Part shown: positions 7,776 to 16,933 of the stretch, in pieces
Position numbering within the stretch: position 1 is the first letter of the stretch
Layout: each line of letters opens with the position of its first letter
Assembly (NCBI RefSeq): GCF_900111765.1
Contig: NZ_FOIB01000008.1
Coordinates: 434,001 to 498,000 of the forward strand
Direction: 5' to 3'
DNA from: Myxococcus fulvus
GTDB taxonomy: Bacteria > Myxococcota > Myxococcia > Myxococcales > Myxococcaceae
Length of the DNA stretch: 64,000 nucleotides
Made by a program: the position numbers and the translations under genes
Notes under the pieces: generated by a model
Databases searched by the model: none
What the model was told of the DNA's origin: nothing
What the model saw: only the letters and a program-made list of their open reading frames with translations

Positions 7776-8690
7776 TCACCACTTCATCTCCTCCTTGCCG
7801 GGGCCGGCCTCCTGGCGCTTCTCGCCGGGGCGGCTGACGGAGGTGAGGGTGGCGCGCACGGCGCCCAAATCCAACGTGCCCACGGCGGCGAGCGGCAGGC
7901 GGCGCGCGTCGTCGGAGAGCCACACGTGCACCTCGCGCTTCTGCTTGGGGCGGTCCAGGCGGACGGCGGTGCCCACCAGGTGCCAGGCGTCGAACTGGCC
8001 CAGCGGCGTGGTCACCTTCTCCTTCTTGAGGACCTGGCCCTGCATGCGCCACAGCCGGCGCACGCCGTACACGTCGAAGCAGACGGAGAGGTTCTCCTCG
8101 AGCGGCAGCTGACGCAGCAGGTAGATGGAGCCGGCGACGTCCAGGCCGTCCTTGTCGTAGGTGTAGTTGTACTGGCCCTTGGGGCGCTGGCCGATCTGGT
8201 AGTCCACCTTGATGGCGCGGTCCTTGTGCGTGAAGGCGACCTCCACCTTGCGGCGCATCTCGTTCTCGGTGGCGTCCTCGACGTAGCGCTTGGGGCGCAG
8301 CGTGCGGGGGTTGAGCCAGGTGGTGGCGCTGCCGCGCACGCGGCGGACCTTGGAGAAGAAGGAGTTGGTCTCCGCCTGCGCGAGCACGGGAATCTGTCCG
8401 TCCTGGGGCTTCTGGACGCGCAAGGTCATCTTGCCGGCCTGCGCGCCCATGGCATCCAGGTCGAACTCGAGCACCTCGCCGGGCATGAACGCGAGCGGCA
8501 TGCGCAGCGCGGGCAGCGCCTGCGCGCAGGGCTCCACGGTGATGGGGGCTTCGTCGGGCTTGGCTTCGGTGGCCTCGGCGGGCTTCTCGCCCTCGGGCTT
8601 GTCGGCCTCGGTATCGGGGAGCTGGGCCCAGGCGGCACCGCCGGAGGTCAGCATCAGGCAGGTCGCCAGGAGGGTGCGCAGGGTGCTCAT
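7776..8690 (-). CDS. Exported DUF3108 protein
   Basis: This is a 304-residue exported protein with a clear signal peptide (cleavage near AAWAQ). A Glu/Lys/Pro/Ala-rich linker of ~30 residues follows, and then a DUF3108 domain. The domain shows the expected beta-rich pattern: MPGEVLEFDLDAMGAQAGKM, then a stretch on conversion of variables (TSFF-like NSFFSK), and LWLSDDARRLP-like VHVWLSDDARRLP near the end. DUF3108 proteins are periplasmic or envelope proteins of unknown biochemistry. A strong ribosome site (GGAAGAAGG) precedes the ATG. It is the last gene of a three-gene operon in which a second, diverged DUF3108 gene comes first, with a DUF4091 gene between them. Confidence 0.85.
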   Translation of the reverse strand: MSTLRTLLATCLMLTSGGAAWAQLPDTEADKPEGEKPAEATEAKPDEAPITVEPCAQALPALRMPLAFMPGEVLEFDLDAMGAQAGKMTLRVQKPQDGQIPVLAQAETNSFFSKVRRVRGSATTWLNPRTLRPKRYVEDATENEMRRKVEVAFTHKDRAIKVDYQIGQRPKGQYNYTYDKDGLDVAGSIYLLRQLPLEENLSVCFDVYGVRRLWRMQGQVLKKEKVTTPLGQFDAWHLVGTAVRLDRPKQKREVHVWLSDDARRLPLAAVGTLDLGAVRATLTSVSRPGEKRQEAGPGKEEMKW

Positions 8691-8712
8691 CCTTCTTCCT
8701 TCCAGAGAGAAA

Positions 8713-10404
8713 CTACGGGGTGCTCTTGGGCGTGTGACGGCCCGGACGCTTCGCGAATTCTGATGCCAACCACCGCTGCCGGAGCCTCGCCGTCACGAGC
8801 TGGCGGACCTGCGCCCATTCTCGCGCATCCCGGCGGATGTCCCAACCGGACCGCACGAGCTTGCGCGCCGCGTCTTTCGCGAAGGCCTCGTCTCCCAGCG
8901 CGGAGAGCAGCCGGAGGTACTCGTAGTCCTCCAGCCCGTCGCGCAGGTGCTTGAGGCGCAAGGACGCCACGGGGTGGTGTCGGAAACCTCCCAGGCGGCC
9001 GGGCGTGCCTGGGTAGAAGAGGGTGCCGTCGCCGTTGCCGCCGAACTCGAACACGTCGGTCCAGACGTCGTGCTTGGTGTTGTAGGCGAAGACGGTGTCG
9101 AAATAGAGCTCACCGTCCACGCCGCTCGTGAAGGCGAGCAGGCCCATGGCGCGGTTGAGCACGGCGGGGTGGTCCACCATGTATGAGGCCCAACCGCTGT
9201 AGCTGCGCTCCTGGGCGCGCTTCTGCGACGGCCCTCCATCACAGCCATGCGAGTTGCAGCTCTGGTACCACCAGATACGGGTGCCCTCGGGCAGTTGCTC
9301 GCGCATCTGGGCAAGGGTGTGCACGGCGCGGCAGGTCTGGGGGCCGGGGCGGGGGAAGAAGCAGTTGAGCGTGGGCGCGAGGATGTCGGCGGCGCTCGCG
9401 AGCGGCTCCTCCATGGGGGTGGTGATGAGCACGCGGCTGCCCCCGGCGGCGCGCACGCGGCGCGACTGCGCGAGCACGAGCGGCACGTCCTCCGGCTTCG
9501 GCTCGTCCTTGGCATAGAAGAAGAGCTGTGTGGGCCAGCCCTTCGTCCGGTAGTGCTCGGCGAACGCGCGGTACCAGGCGACCTTGCGCTCCTCGGTGTC
9601 CGCCTTGCGGCTGTCGCGCACGTCCGACGTGGTGAAGCGGGCACCCGACGCGAGCAGGCTCCCGTCGAGGAAGGGCGCCATCTCCGCGTCGTAGTCGCTC
9701 CAGTCGATGATGGGCGTGTCGCCCTCGAAGCGCACGGACGGCGGCGTCATGCTCATGCCATGTGCGCTCACGCGGTGCTCCAGCAGCACGCGCGCGTAGT
9801 CGCGCAAGAGCTCGCGGGCCTCCGGTGACTCGGGGGCGAGCTCGTGGCCCCGGGCGATGCTGTACAGGGAGATGCCGAAGCTGGTGGCCAGCGAGGACGT
9901 CGCCGGCAGCGCGAAGGGCTGCACCTCCACGGTGAAAGGGACGCTCACGTGCTCCAGCTTGTTGAAGCTCGCGCGCAGGCGCCCCTGATAGGTGCCCGGC
10001 GTCTGGTCCTCCTTCGCGCAGACCTCCACGTAGAGCACGACGGGGCGGGGCGGGGCGTCGTCACGCTCGGGGGCGCCGAGCGGCAACAGGGCATCGGGCC
10101 ATGGGCCCACGTCCCCCTCCGAGTTGGAGGGCACCTCGACATCCAGGTAGCCCACGCGCCAGATGTCCGCGTGCAGTGCGTCCGATGGACCGCCGAGCAA
10201 GAGCGGCTTCACCTTCAGGCGACGGGCCGAGTCGGGCAGCACCACCTGCGTGCCCTCGCACTCGCCGCGGGCCACGCTCAGGCGGGCCACGGGGCGCGAC
10301 GCGAAGGCGGAGCCCGGGCGCACCTTGACCAGGGGAGACACCACCCTCGGCTCCGGCGTGGCGGCCAGCGCCGCCATCACCACCCACGCCCATCCCGCGC
10401 CCAT
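8713..10404 (-). CDS. DUF4091 glycoside-hydrolase-like exported protein
   Basis: The protein has 563 residues with an N-terminal signal sequence (MGAGWAWVVMAALAA). A beta-sandwich region spans residues ~20-165, followed by a TIM-barrel-like domain. The C terminus carries the DUF4091 hallmarks NGDGTLFYPG and SLRLKHLRDGLEDYEYL. DUF4091 proteins resemble glycoside hydrolase family 123 enzymes. The adjacent acid pair in FFYAKDEP is in the right place to be catalytic. A Cys-containing insert (SCNSHGCDGG) follows a WWYQ motif. No substrate can be read from the sequence. It lies between two DUF3108 genes with gaps of only 22 and 25 bp, so the three probably act together in the envelope, perhaps on a surface glycan. 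The glycosidase role is inferred from the family. Confidence 0.85.
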   Translation of the reverse strand: MGAGWAWVVMAALAATPEPRVVSPLVKVRPGSAFASRPVARLSVARGECEGTQVVLPDSARRLKVKPLLLGGPSDALHADIWRVGYLDVEVPSNSEGDVGPWPDALLPLGAPERDDAPPRPVVLYVEVCAKEDQTPGTYQGRLRASFNKLEHVSVPFTVEVQPFALPATSSLATSFGISLYSIARGHELAPESPEARELLRDYARVLLEHRVSAHGMSMTPPSVRFEGDTPIIDWSDYDAEMAPFLDGSLLASGARFTTSDVRDSRKADTEERKVAWYRAFAEHYRTKGWPTQLFFYAKDEPKPEDVPLVLAQSRRVRAAGGSRVLITTPMEEPLASAADILAPTLNCFFPRPGPQTCRAVHTLAQMREQLPEGTRIWWYQSCNSHGCDGGPSQKRAQERSYSGWASYMVDHPAVLNRAMGLLAFTSGVDGELYFDTVFAYNTKHDVWTDVFEFGGNGDGTLFYPGTPGRLGGFRHHPVASLRLKHLRDGLEDYEYLRLLSALGDEAFAKDAARKLVRSGWDIRRDAREWAQVRQLVTARLRQRWLASEFAKRPGRHTPKSTP

Positions 10405-10429
10405 CCGCCCCCTTCACTCTCCAGCGGTG

Positions 10430-11236
10430 CTACCCACCGCTCTCCGCGCTCGCCACCGCCATCGTCCGCCCCGGCTCGTAGTCGGTGATTTCCGCCACCA
10501 CCGTGCCGAGCGCGAAGTCCGCCTCGATTCGCACCGGGACATGCCGCGCGTCCGTGGTGAGGTAGACGAACATGTCCCGCTTCGACGTCAGGCTGCCGCC
10601 GAACTCCGCCTGCACCCGCGTCTTGAAGACCTCCTGCGTCCCCAGCTCCGTCTTCAGCGTCTCGCGCGACTCCACCTTGGCGCGCATGGTGAAGCTCTTG
10701 CTGCCGGTGAACACCGGGTAGGCGTACTCGCCGCCCACGACGAGCTCGCGGTTGCGCAGCGCGAAGGTCGCGCCCGTCACGTCGAGCGTGCCCTCGACGA
10801 CCTCGGCCGTGGACTCGCGCGGCGCCTCGCCCTCCTTCTGCTTGACGACGAAGACACTCTTGCCATCCGGCTGCATCTTGATGCGCTGGCGGCGACGCTT
10901 GCCGTTCTCGTCCGCGTGCAAATCGCTGCCCACCACGCGCTGGGTGTCGGCCTTCCAGTAGGAGACGAACTTGTCCTTGATGGGCCACACGCCGATGAGC
11001 GCGTCCGAGCGCGCCACCGCGACGATGGGCCACACGTCCTCGCCCCACTGCTTCATGGGCGCGCCCACCGTCACCTGGGCGGTGCCCGCTGTCATGCCCA
11101 GGTACTTCACGCGATACTGCGCCTGCTCACCGGGGCCGAACGCCGGGTTCGCGGAAGACTCCTGGCCCAGGGCAGTCGCCGACCAGACCAGGCCCGCCAC
11201 CACCGCCGCGAACCCCCAATTGGACTGCGCACGCAT
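10430..11236 (-). CDS. Exported DUF3108 protein, second copy
   Basis: The protein has 268 residues with a signal peptide (cleavage near ATALGQ) and a DUF3108 domain (FGPGEQAQYRVKYLGMTAGT, later VYLTTDARHVPVRIEADF). It differs strongly from the last gene of the operon, lacks its charged linker, and is shorter. It is the first gene of the operon, so its promoter lies in the 330-bp region upstream. Two divergent DUF3108 proteins flanking one DUF4091 protein suggests distinct envelope roles rather than a recent duplication. Biochemical function is unknown. Confidence 0.87.
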   Translation of the reverse strand: MRAQSNWGFAAVVAGLVWSATALGQESSANPAFGPGEQAQYRVKYLGMTAGTAQVTVGAPMKQWGEDVWPIVAVARSDALIGVWPIKDKFVSYWKADTQRVVGSDLHADENGKRRRQRIKMQPDGKSVFVVKQKEGEAPRESTAEVVEGTLDVTGATFALRNRELVVGGEYAYPVFTGSKSFTMRAKVESRETLKTELGTQEVFKTRVQAEFGGSLTSKRDMFVYLTTDARHVPVRIEADFALGTVVAEITDYEPGRTMAVASAESGG

Positions 11237-11566
11237 CGAGTGAGCTCCATCGCAAGGAAGTTAAGTAGCCCGCCTGCTACTCGCCAGGCCATGCCCCCGA
11301 ACCATTCCCGCCACTCCACATTTCCCATCGACGTGCCTATGCGGCGGGCATTCAATGGACGCCCGCTCCCTCGTCTTGGGGGCGACCCGAGGGGCGGAAG
11401 GGGACGGCAGTCTCGCACGGAGGGGCCCCATGGCGCCTCCCGGCCCCCTGAACCCGGCCGCCCTGCGGCGCGCCGGGCGTGTCCACCGGCCGACACCGCT
11501 GCTAGCCTCCCGGAGGTACGGCGGCCCCGGCAGGAGGCCGCCCCCTTGCCCTGGAGACGCGGGAAC
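11237..11566. other. 330-bp divergent intergenic region with several hairpins
   Basis: No gene fits here. The stretch must carry promoters for the DUF3108 operon (minus) and the zinc-ribbon gene (plus). I see three inverted repeats: AGTAG/CTACT near 11265-11282, GCGGGC-N11-GCCCGC near 11343-11365, and GGCGGCC-N9-GGCCGCC at 11520-11542. The last lies ~25 bp before the zinc-ribbon ATG and encloses an AGGAGG. No convincing sigma-70 hexamers are visible. Confidence 0.4.
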
Positions 11567-11776
11567 ATGGCCGGTGACTACGATTTCGATGACGACGACG
11601 CCAAGGAGACGACCAAGGGCGGCCGCCTCAAGGAGTTCGACTGTCCGGGCTGCGACGCCAACAACCCCGTGCACGATGGCTTCGGCGACGGGGACGAGCT
11701 GCGCTGCAACTACTGCGGCTGCGAGTACAAGGTGAAGATCAGCGCGGAGGGCCGCACGAAGTTCAAGGAGATCTGA
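11567..11776 (+). CDS. Small zinc-ribbon protein, 69 aa
   Basis: A 69-residue acidic protein begins MAGDYDFDDDDAKET and carries two paired Cys motifs, CPGC and CNYC, separated by ~20 residues. This is a classic four-Cys zinc ribbon, of the kind used for nucleic-acid or protein contact. The acidic N-terminal stretch would repel DNA, so a protein-protein role is as likely as nucleic-acid binding. GGAG about 10 bases upstream supports this ATG. It is a stand-alone plus-strand gene, convergent with yggS-maf. I do not recognise a named family. Confidence 0.75.
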   Translation: MAGDYDFDDDDAKETTKGGRLKEFDCPGCDANNPVHDGFGDGDELRCNYCGCEYKVKISAEGRTKFKEI

Positions 11777-11791
11777 CCCGCGCGCCGGGCG

Positions 11792-12463
11792 TCAGTCCCG
11801 CTCGCCGAAGAGGGCGGTGCCCACCCGCACCAGCGTGGCGCCCGCCTCGATGGCCAGCTCGAAGTCGTGCGTGGTGCCCATGGAGAGCCCGGGCAGGCCA
11901 TGGCTCCGGGACAGCTCGCGCAGCGCGTCGAAGTATCCGCGCGCGCGGGCCACGTCGTCGGTGGGCGGCGGCAGCGACATCAGCCCCACCAGCGTGAGGC
12001 CCGGCAGCGCTCGCGCCTGGCCCAGGAAGTCGGGCAGGGCGGCGGGCTCCAGGCCCGACTTGGTGGACTCCCCGCCCACGTTGACCTCGACGTAGCAGGG
12101 GAGGGGAGAGGTGCCCTCGCGCCGCTTGGACAGCTCGCGCGCCACCTCCAGCCGGTCCAACGCATGGAAGGCGCTGGCCACCTTCGCCACGTACTTCACC
12201 TTGTTCGTCTGCAGGGGGCCGATGGCGTGCCAGCGCAGGCCCTCCAGGTCCGACAGCTCCTGGGCCTTGTCGCGCAGCTCCTGCGCGTAGTTCTCCCCGA
12301 AGTCGCGCTGACCCGCAGCGTATGCCTCGCGGATGAGCGCCGCCGGCTTGAGCTTGGACACCGCCACCAGCGTCACCGACTCCACCGGACGCCCCGCGCG
12401 CTCGCACGCCTTCGCGATGCGCGCCTTCACCGACGCCAGCCGCTCCGCCAGGCCCGTGCTCAT
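11792..12463 (-). CDS. yggS: PLP-binding homeostasis protein YggS (PLPBP/PROSC family)
   Basis: This 223-residue single-domain TIM-barrel protein is in the YggS/PLPBP family, which binds pyridoxal 5'-phosphate and buffers its supply to the cell. The PLP lysine is Lys37 in VAVSKLKP. Other signatures are [20 protein letters not shown] and [14 protein letters not shown]. Near the C terminus the phosphate-binding region reads [17 protein letters not shown], where most homologues have a SMGMSxDxxxAI pattern, a mild variation. The start codon overlaps the stop of maf as ATGA, so translation is coupled. Confidence 0.95.
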   Translation of the reverse strand: MSTGLAERLASVKARIAKACERAGRPVESVTLVAVSKLKPAALIREAYAAGQRDFGENYAQELRDKAQELSDLEGLRWHAIGPLQTNKVKYVAKVASAFHALDRLEVARELSKRREGTSPLPCYVEVNVGGESTKSGLEPAALPDFLGQARALPGLTLVGLMSLPPPTDDVARARGYFDALRELSRSHGLPGLSMGTTHDFELAIEAGATLVRVGTALFGERD

Positions 12464-13059
12464 GGCGTGGGCTTCCAGGCCAGGGGCACGCCGGCGCGCG
12501 TCAGCAGCGCGAGCGTCTCGCCCAGCGGCAGGCCGACGACGTTGGTGGGGCTGCCCTCGATGCGCGCGACGAGGAAGCCGCCCTTGCCCTGGATGGCATA
12601 GGCGCCCGCCCGGTCCACCGGCTCGCCCGTGCCCACGTACCAGTCGATTTCGCCGGCGCTCAGCTCCCGGAAGGTGACGCGCGTGTGGACCGCGAGCGCC
12701 TCGTCATACCGGCCCGCGAGCGCGACGCCCGTGTACACATCGTGCGTCTTCCCGGACAGGCTGGTGAGCATGGCGCGGGCCTCGGCCGGGTCCTGGGGCT
12801 TGCCCAGCAGCGTCATGCCCAGTGCCACCGTGGTGTCCGCCGCGAGCACGAAGGCGCCCGGCGAGCGCTCGGCCACGACGCGGGCCTTCTCGCGCGCCAG
12901 CCGCAGGACGTAGGCGGCCGCCTCCTCGCCTGGGTGGGGCGTCTCGTCGATGTCCGCCGCGGAGACGGTAAAAGTGAGCCCCAGTTGCGACAGGAAGTCC
13001 CGGCGACGGGGAGAACCGGAGGCCAGGACGAGCAACGTTTGATCAGCGTGCGTGTGCAT
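12460..13059 (-). CDS. maf: Maf-family nucleotide pyrophosphatase
   Basis: This 199-residue Maf/HAM1-like nucleotide pyrophosphatase hydrolyses non-canonical or selected nucleoside triphosphates to monophosphates. The family signature [12 protein letters not shown] is near the N terminus; [16 protein letters not shown] and [10 protein letters not shown] follow, with the [15 protein letters not shown] segment containing the catalytic region. The SxR and KT-H residues that separate the dTTP/UTP-specific (YhdE) group fit this protein, though subgroup assignment is tentative. It overlaps yggS by 4 bases and starts 50 bp from the divergent GGDEF gene. Confidence 0.95.
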   Translation of the reverse strand: MHTHADQTLLVLASGSPRRRDFLSQLGLTFTVSAADIDETPHPGEEAAAYVLRLAREKARVVAERSPGAFVLAADTTVALGMTLLGKPQDPAEARAMLTSLSGKTHDVYTGVALAGRYDEALAVHTRVTFRELSAGEIDWYVGTGEPVDRAGAYAIQGKGGFLVARIEGSPTNVVGLPLGETLALLTRAGVPLAWKPTP

Positions 13060-13109
13060 GTTACGGCTCCAGGCCTTAGCAGACTTGCGCCTCGGAGTGG
13101 ACTCTACGG

Positions 13110-14204
13110 ATGAATCCCGCGGACCTCCTGTCGGCCATGAAGCGGACGGTGGAGCAACTGGCCGCCTACAACGAGATGGCGAAGGCGTTGACGTCCACGC
13201 TGGAGCTGCGCGAGGTGCTCGCGCTCGTCATGCAGAAGGTCAGCAGCCTGCTGCTGCCTCGCAACTGGTCCCTCATCCTCCTGGACGAGCGCACCGGGAA
13301 GCTCTACTTCGAAATCGCGGTGGGCGAGGGCGCCGGCGTCCTCAAGGGCCTGCAGCTCAACCCCGGTGAGGGCATCGCCGGGGCCGTGTTCTCCTCCGGC
13401 GTCGCCCGGCTGGTGCACGACGTGGGCGGGGACCCCAGCTTCGCGCCCCGCTTCGACGAGGCCTCCGCCTTCCACACCCGCTCCATCCTCGCCGTGCCCC
13501 TGCTGTCGCGCGGGCACGTGCTGGGCGTCATCGAGCTGGTCAACGGCCCCACGGACCCGCCGTTCTCCAACGACGACCTCACCACGCTGACGGCCATCGC
13601 GGACTACGCGGCCATCGCGATTGAGAACGCGCGCAACTTCCGCCGGGTGCAGGAGCTCACCATCACCGACGAGCACACCGGCTGCTACAACGCCCGGCAC
13701 CTGCGCGCGCTGCTGGACACGGAGGTGAAGCGCTCGGCGCGCTTCCGCCACCCGCTGTCGCTCGTGTTCCTGGACCTGGACCACTTCAAGAGCGTGAACG
13801 ACAGGTTCGGCCACCTGATGGGCAGCGCCACGCTGAAGGAGGTGGGCGACCTGCTCATGTCCCTGGGGCGCAACGGGCTGGACGCCGTGTTCCGCTACGG
13901 GGGCGACGAGTTCGCCATCCTCCTGGTGGAGACGGACCAGGACGGCGCGGCCCAGATTGGCCAGAAGGTGTGCGAGGCCTTCCGCGGGCGCTCCTTCCTC
14001 CAGGAGCACGGCCTGGACGTGCGCGTCACCGCCAGCGTCGGCGTGGCCACCTACCCGGACCACGCCACCTCCGCGCTGGACCTCATCCGCTCCGCGGACT
14101 TCGCCATGTACGGCGCCAAGGCCCGGGGCCGGGATGCCCTCTGCGTCGCGGAGCCTCCGGGCCCGGACTCGTCCTCCGGCGGCTCCGACTTCCCGGTGCG
14201 CTGA
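13110..14204 (+). CDS. GAF-GGDEF diguanylate cyclase
   Basis: The 364-residue soluble protein has a GAF sensor domain at residues ~30-175 and a GGDEF domain at ~185-345. The active-site motif is intact (YGGDEF, residues 263-268), as are DHFKSVND and SVGVATYP, so it should make cyclic di-GMP from two GTP. The inhibitory site, normally RxxD five residues before GGDEF, reads NGLD, so product inhibition is probably lost. The GAF domain suggests control by a small ligand or a partner protein. It lies divergent from maf and convergent with the PpiD-like gene. Confidence 0.93.
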   Translation: MNPADLLSAMKRTVEQLAAYNEMAKALTSTLELREVLALVMQKVSSLLLPRNWSLILLDERTGKLYFEIAVGEGAGVLKGLQLNPGEGIAGAVFSSGVARLVHDVGGDPSFAPRFDEASAFHTRSILAVPLLSRGHVLGVIELVNGPTDPPFSNDDLTTLTAIADYAAIAIENARNFRRVQELTITDEHTGCYNARHLRALLDTEVKRSARFRHPLSLVFLDLDHFKSVNDRFGHLMGSATLKEVGDLLMSLGRNGLDAVFRYGGDEFAILLVETDQDGAAQIGQKVCEAFRGRSFLQEHGLDVRVTASVGVATYPDHATSALDLIRSADFAMYGAKARGRDALCVAEPPGPDSSSGGSDFPVR

Positions 14205-14224
14205 ACGGCGACCCCGCAAAGCGA

Positions 14225-14260
14225 GAGGGCCGGGGAGGGAAGTCCCTCGGCCCGGCCCTC
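14225..14260. terminator. Bidirectional terminator between GGDEF and PpiD-like genes
   Basis: GAGGGCCGGG (14225-14234) pairs perfectly with CCCGGCCCTC (14251-14260) around a 16-base loop that itself contains GAGGGA/TCCCTC. It sits between convergent genes. T-tracts are weak on both sides, so termination may rely on the stem or on Rho. Confidence 0.6.
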
Positions 14261-14285
14261 ACGTGCTGCTCGACGAAACGGGTGA

Positions 14286-15854
14286 CTACCCGGCGCCGAC
14301 CACCGAGTCGATGGCCTCGGGGTTGGTCACCACGTTGCCGCCCTTCTTCAGCGCCTTGAGGAAGGACTCCGTCACTTCAATCTGCTTGGCCTGCTGGGCC
14401 TGCACGCGCAGCGCGTCCTTCTTCTGCTCGAAGCCCGCGGTGTCCGGCTTCTGGCGCTCGACCACCTGCGCCACCACGAAGCCCTCGCCCACCGGGAAGA
14501 CCTCGCCCAGCACCTGGGGCGCGCTCACCGCGAAGGCCGCCTTCACCAGCGCGGGCGCGGGGCCCAGGTGCGGCACCGCCTCACCCTCGGCCGTGAAGCT
14601 GTCGGTCTCCACCGCCTCCGGACGGGTCTCCGTCTCGAAGCGCAACAGCGCCGGCTGCTCCTTCTCCGCGGGGAAGAGCTCCTTGAGCGTCTTGCCACCC
14701 TGCACCGTGGCCAGCGCCTTCTGGGCCTCCGCCTTCGCCGTCTCCTTGGCGCGCTCCTGCTTGAAGAGCGTGGTGGCGATCTCGTCCTGGACCTCCTCCA
14801 GCTTCTTGTCCTGGGCGGCCTGCTTCTCCTCCACCTTCACCAGGTGCACGCCGAACTTCGTCTCCACCGGCGCCGTCACCTCGCCCGCCTTGAGCGCGAA
14901 CGCCGCGTCCGCCAGCACCGGCTCCCAGCTGCCGCGCTCCACCCAGCCCAGGTCGCCACCGCGCGCCTTGCTGCCCGGGTCCTCGCTGGAGTCACGCGCC
15001 ACCTGCGCGAAGTCCTTGCCGCCGTCGATCTCCTTCTTCAGCGCCTCCGCCTTCTTGAGCGCCTCCGCCTTCTGCTCGGCGGTCGCCTCCGGGGGCAGCT
15101 TCACCAGCACCTGGCGCGCGCGGATGCGCTCGGGCTGCTGGTACACGAAGCGGTTGGCCTCGAAGTAGTCCTTGATCTCCTTCTCGTGCGCCTTCTTCCA
15201 CTCCGTCAGCTGCGCGGGCGTGGGCGCGGCGACCTTGTCCGCGTACATGGTGGGCAGGAAGCGCGCGAAGACGACCTTGGCCTGGTTGCCGTCCTTCTCG
15301 TAGCGCGCGCGCACCTCGTCGTCGGACACGGTGGCATTGGCGCGGACGACCTCCATCATCTTCTGCGCGGCCAGCTGCCGGCGCAGCTCCGTCTCGAACT
15401 CCGGCGGCGTCTTCCGGTAGAAGTCGCGCAGCACCTGCTGGTAGCGCGCGAAGTCGAACCCGCCCTCCTTGGCGTGGAAGTCCGTGTTCTGATGGATGAG
15501 CTTGCGCAGCTCCTCATCCGACGGGGTGATGCCGCGCTGCTCGGCCGCCTGGGCGAGCAACTCCGTGTTCACCAGCCTGTCGAGCACCTGATTGTGCATG
15601 CCGAACTGGCGGGCCACGGACTCGGGGATGGGGCTGCCCTGCGCTCGCAGGAAGCTCATCTGCCGGGCCCAGGCCGTGGCGAAGTCGCGCAGCGGAATCT
15701 CCTTGCCGTTCACGGTGGCCACCGAGCCGGGTGCCGTCACCGGACCCGAGGCGCCGAAGCCGGTGCTGCCCGGCCCGAATTGCAGCGTGAACACCACCGC
15801 GATGCCGATGATGAACAGCAGGGAGAGGACCTTCCGGGGGTTCAGACCGTCCAT
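14286..15854 (-). CDS. PpiD/SurA-like peptidyl-prolyl isomerase
   Basis: This 522-residue membrane-anchored foldase has one N-terminal transmembrane helix (LSLLFIIGIAVVFTLQF, residues ~11-27). A SurA_N-type chaperone region follows (VATVNGKEIPLRDFATAW through ~residue 225). A parvulin PPIase domain sits at ~250-350 (RARQVLVKL, GGDLGWVERG, VETKFGVHLVKVEE). The last ~170 residues form a second helical region. The layout matches PpiD, which helps proteins leaving the Sec channel to fold in the periplasm. The ATG at 15854 (MDGLNPRK) is preferred; a start at 15875 would add seven residues. It is divergent from mreC. Confidence 0.9.
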   Translation of the reverse strand: MDGLNPRKVLSLLFIIGIAVVFTLQFGPGSTGFGASGPVTAPGSVATVNGKEIPLRDFATAWARQMSFLRAQGSPIPESVARQFGMHNQVLDRLVNTELLAQAAEQRGITPSDEELRKLIHQNTDFHAKEGGFDFARYQQVLRDFYRKTPPEFETELRRQLAAQKMMEVVRANATVSDDEVRARYEKDGNQAKVVFARFLPTMYADKVAAPTPAQLTEWKKAHEKEIKDYFEANRFVYQQPERIRARQVLVKLPPEATAEQKAEALKKAEALKKEIDGGKDFAQVARDSSEDPGSKARGGDLGWVERGSWEPVLADAAFALKAGEVTAPVETKFGVHLVKVEEKQAAQDKKLEEVQDEIATTLFKQERAKETAKAEAQKALATVQGGKTLKELFPAEKEQPALLRFETETRPEAVETDSFTAEGEAVPHLGPAPALVKAAFAVSAPQVLGEVFPVGEGFVVAQVVERQKPDTAGFEQKKDALRVQAQQAKQIEVTESFLKALKKGGNVVTNPEAIDSVVGAG

Positions 15855-15972
15855 TGTCGTCACTTCGGAGAGCAAACGCGCCGAGAAAAGTCGTGCGGAA
15901 GGACTCGCGACGCGGTGTTGTTGGTAGCCCGGCTGAAGGGTGGCGGACCAGCGACCACCCCCCTCGCGGGCC

Positions 15973-16002
15973 TTGACTGCCTAGGACACTGCACCAGAAA
16001 AT
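15973..16002 (+). promoter_or_regulatory. mreC: Weak sigma-70-like promoter candidate upstream of mreC
   Basis: TTGACT (15973-15978) is followed after 18 bases by GAAAAT (15997-16002), 70 bases before the mreC start. The -35 is good and the -10 is poor. The surrounding 218 bp between mreC and the PpiD-like gene are locally AT-rich near 15999-16023, which fits a promoter, but the exact hexamers are uncertain. Confidence 0.25.
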
Positions 16003-16072
16003 GCAAGCGATTTAGAGAGTTTAGCCGCACCCCCTCCCTCCGCTTCCTCCTCCCACCCCGGAATTCCCCTCT

Positions 16073-16933
16073 GTGCTGTCGCTCCTCAAGCGATACCGGC
16101 GTCCCCTGATTGTCGGCGTCCTGCTCCTCTACCCGCTGGTCGCCTTCTTGCTGAGCGGGCGCAAGGGCAGGGACCCCAACCCCATCGACCGGGCGGTCAT
16201 CGCCGTCACCTCGCCCGTGCAGCAGGCGCTCACCGCCACCATCGAGGGCTCGGTGTCCGCGGTGCGCCACTACCTCGATCTGCGCGGGGTGAGGCAGGAG
16301 AATGACGCGCTGCGGCTGGAGAACCTCCAGCTGCGCGCCTCGGTGCAGGCCCTGGGGGAGTCGCGCACGGAGAACGAGCGGCTGCGCAAGCTGTTGGGGT
16401 ACGCGGAGGTGGCGCCGGGGCCGGAGATTCCGGCGCGGGTGGTGGGCGTCAACCCGGTGGCGAAGCTGTTGTCGGTGCGCATCAGCGGCGGGGAGAAGGA
16501 CGGGGTGTTCCGGGGCATGTCGGTGGTGACGCCGGACGGAATCGTGGGGCAGGTCATCCGGGCGACCTCCAGCTATTCGGACGTGGCGCTGGTGACGGAC
16601 TCGCAGAGCCGGGTGGCGGTGCTGGTGCAGCGCTCCCGGGCGCGGGGCACGGCGTCGGGGGCGGGCAGCGGGCCGCTCAAGCTGGAGAACATGCTGCGCA
16701 CCGAGGACGTGGACAACGGCGACCTCATCATCACCTCCGGCACGGATGGCATCTATCCTCCGGGCCTGGTGGTGGGCCGGGTGACGAACCTGGAGAAGAA
16801 GGAGCACGGCATGTTCCAGGGCGCGGACATCGTGCCGGCGGTGGACACCAGCAAGCTGGAGGAGGTGCTGGTGGTGGGCAGTCCCTACAAGGCGATGGCG
16901 CAGGGCAGCGCGGCGGAGGGTGCGTCGAAATGA
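16073..16933 (+). CDS. mreC: Rod shape-determining protein MreC
   Basis: The protein has 286 residues with a short cytoplasmic N terminus, one transmembrane helix (LIVGVLLLYPLVAFLL) and a coiled coil (~70-110, RQENDALRLENLQLRA). The periplasmic double beta-barrel domain typical of MreC follows (ARVVGVNPVAKLLSVRI, GIVGQVI, GTDGIYPPGLVVGRV). MreC links the cytoplasmic MreB filament to PBP2 and RodA in lateral wall synthesis. A GTG start is used. It overlaps mreD by four bases. mreB is not in this window. Confidence 0.96.
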   Translation: MLSLLKRYRRPLIVGVLLLYPLVAFLLSGRKGRDPNPIDRAVIAVTSPVQQALTATIEGSVSAVRHYLDLRGVRQENDALRLENLQLRASVQALGESRTENERLRKLLGYAEVAPGPEIPARVVGVNPVAKLLSVRISGGEKDGVFRGMSVVTPDGIVGQVIRATSSYSDVALVTDSQSRVAVLVQRSRARGTASGAGSGPLKLENMLRTEDVDNGDLIITSGTDGIYPPGLVVGRVTNLEKKEHGMFQGADIVPAVDTSKLEEVLVVGSPYKAMAQGSAAEGASK

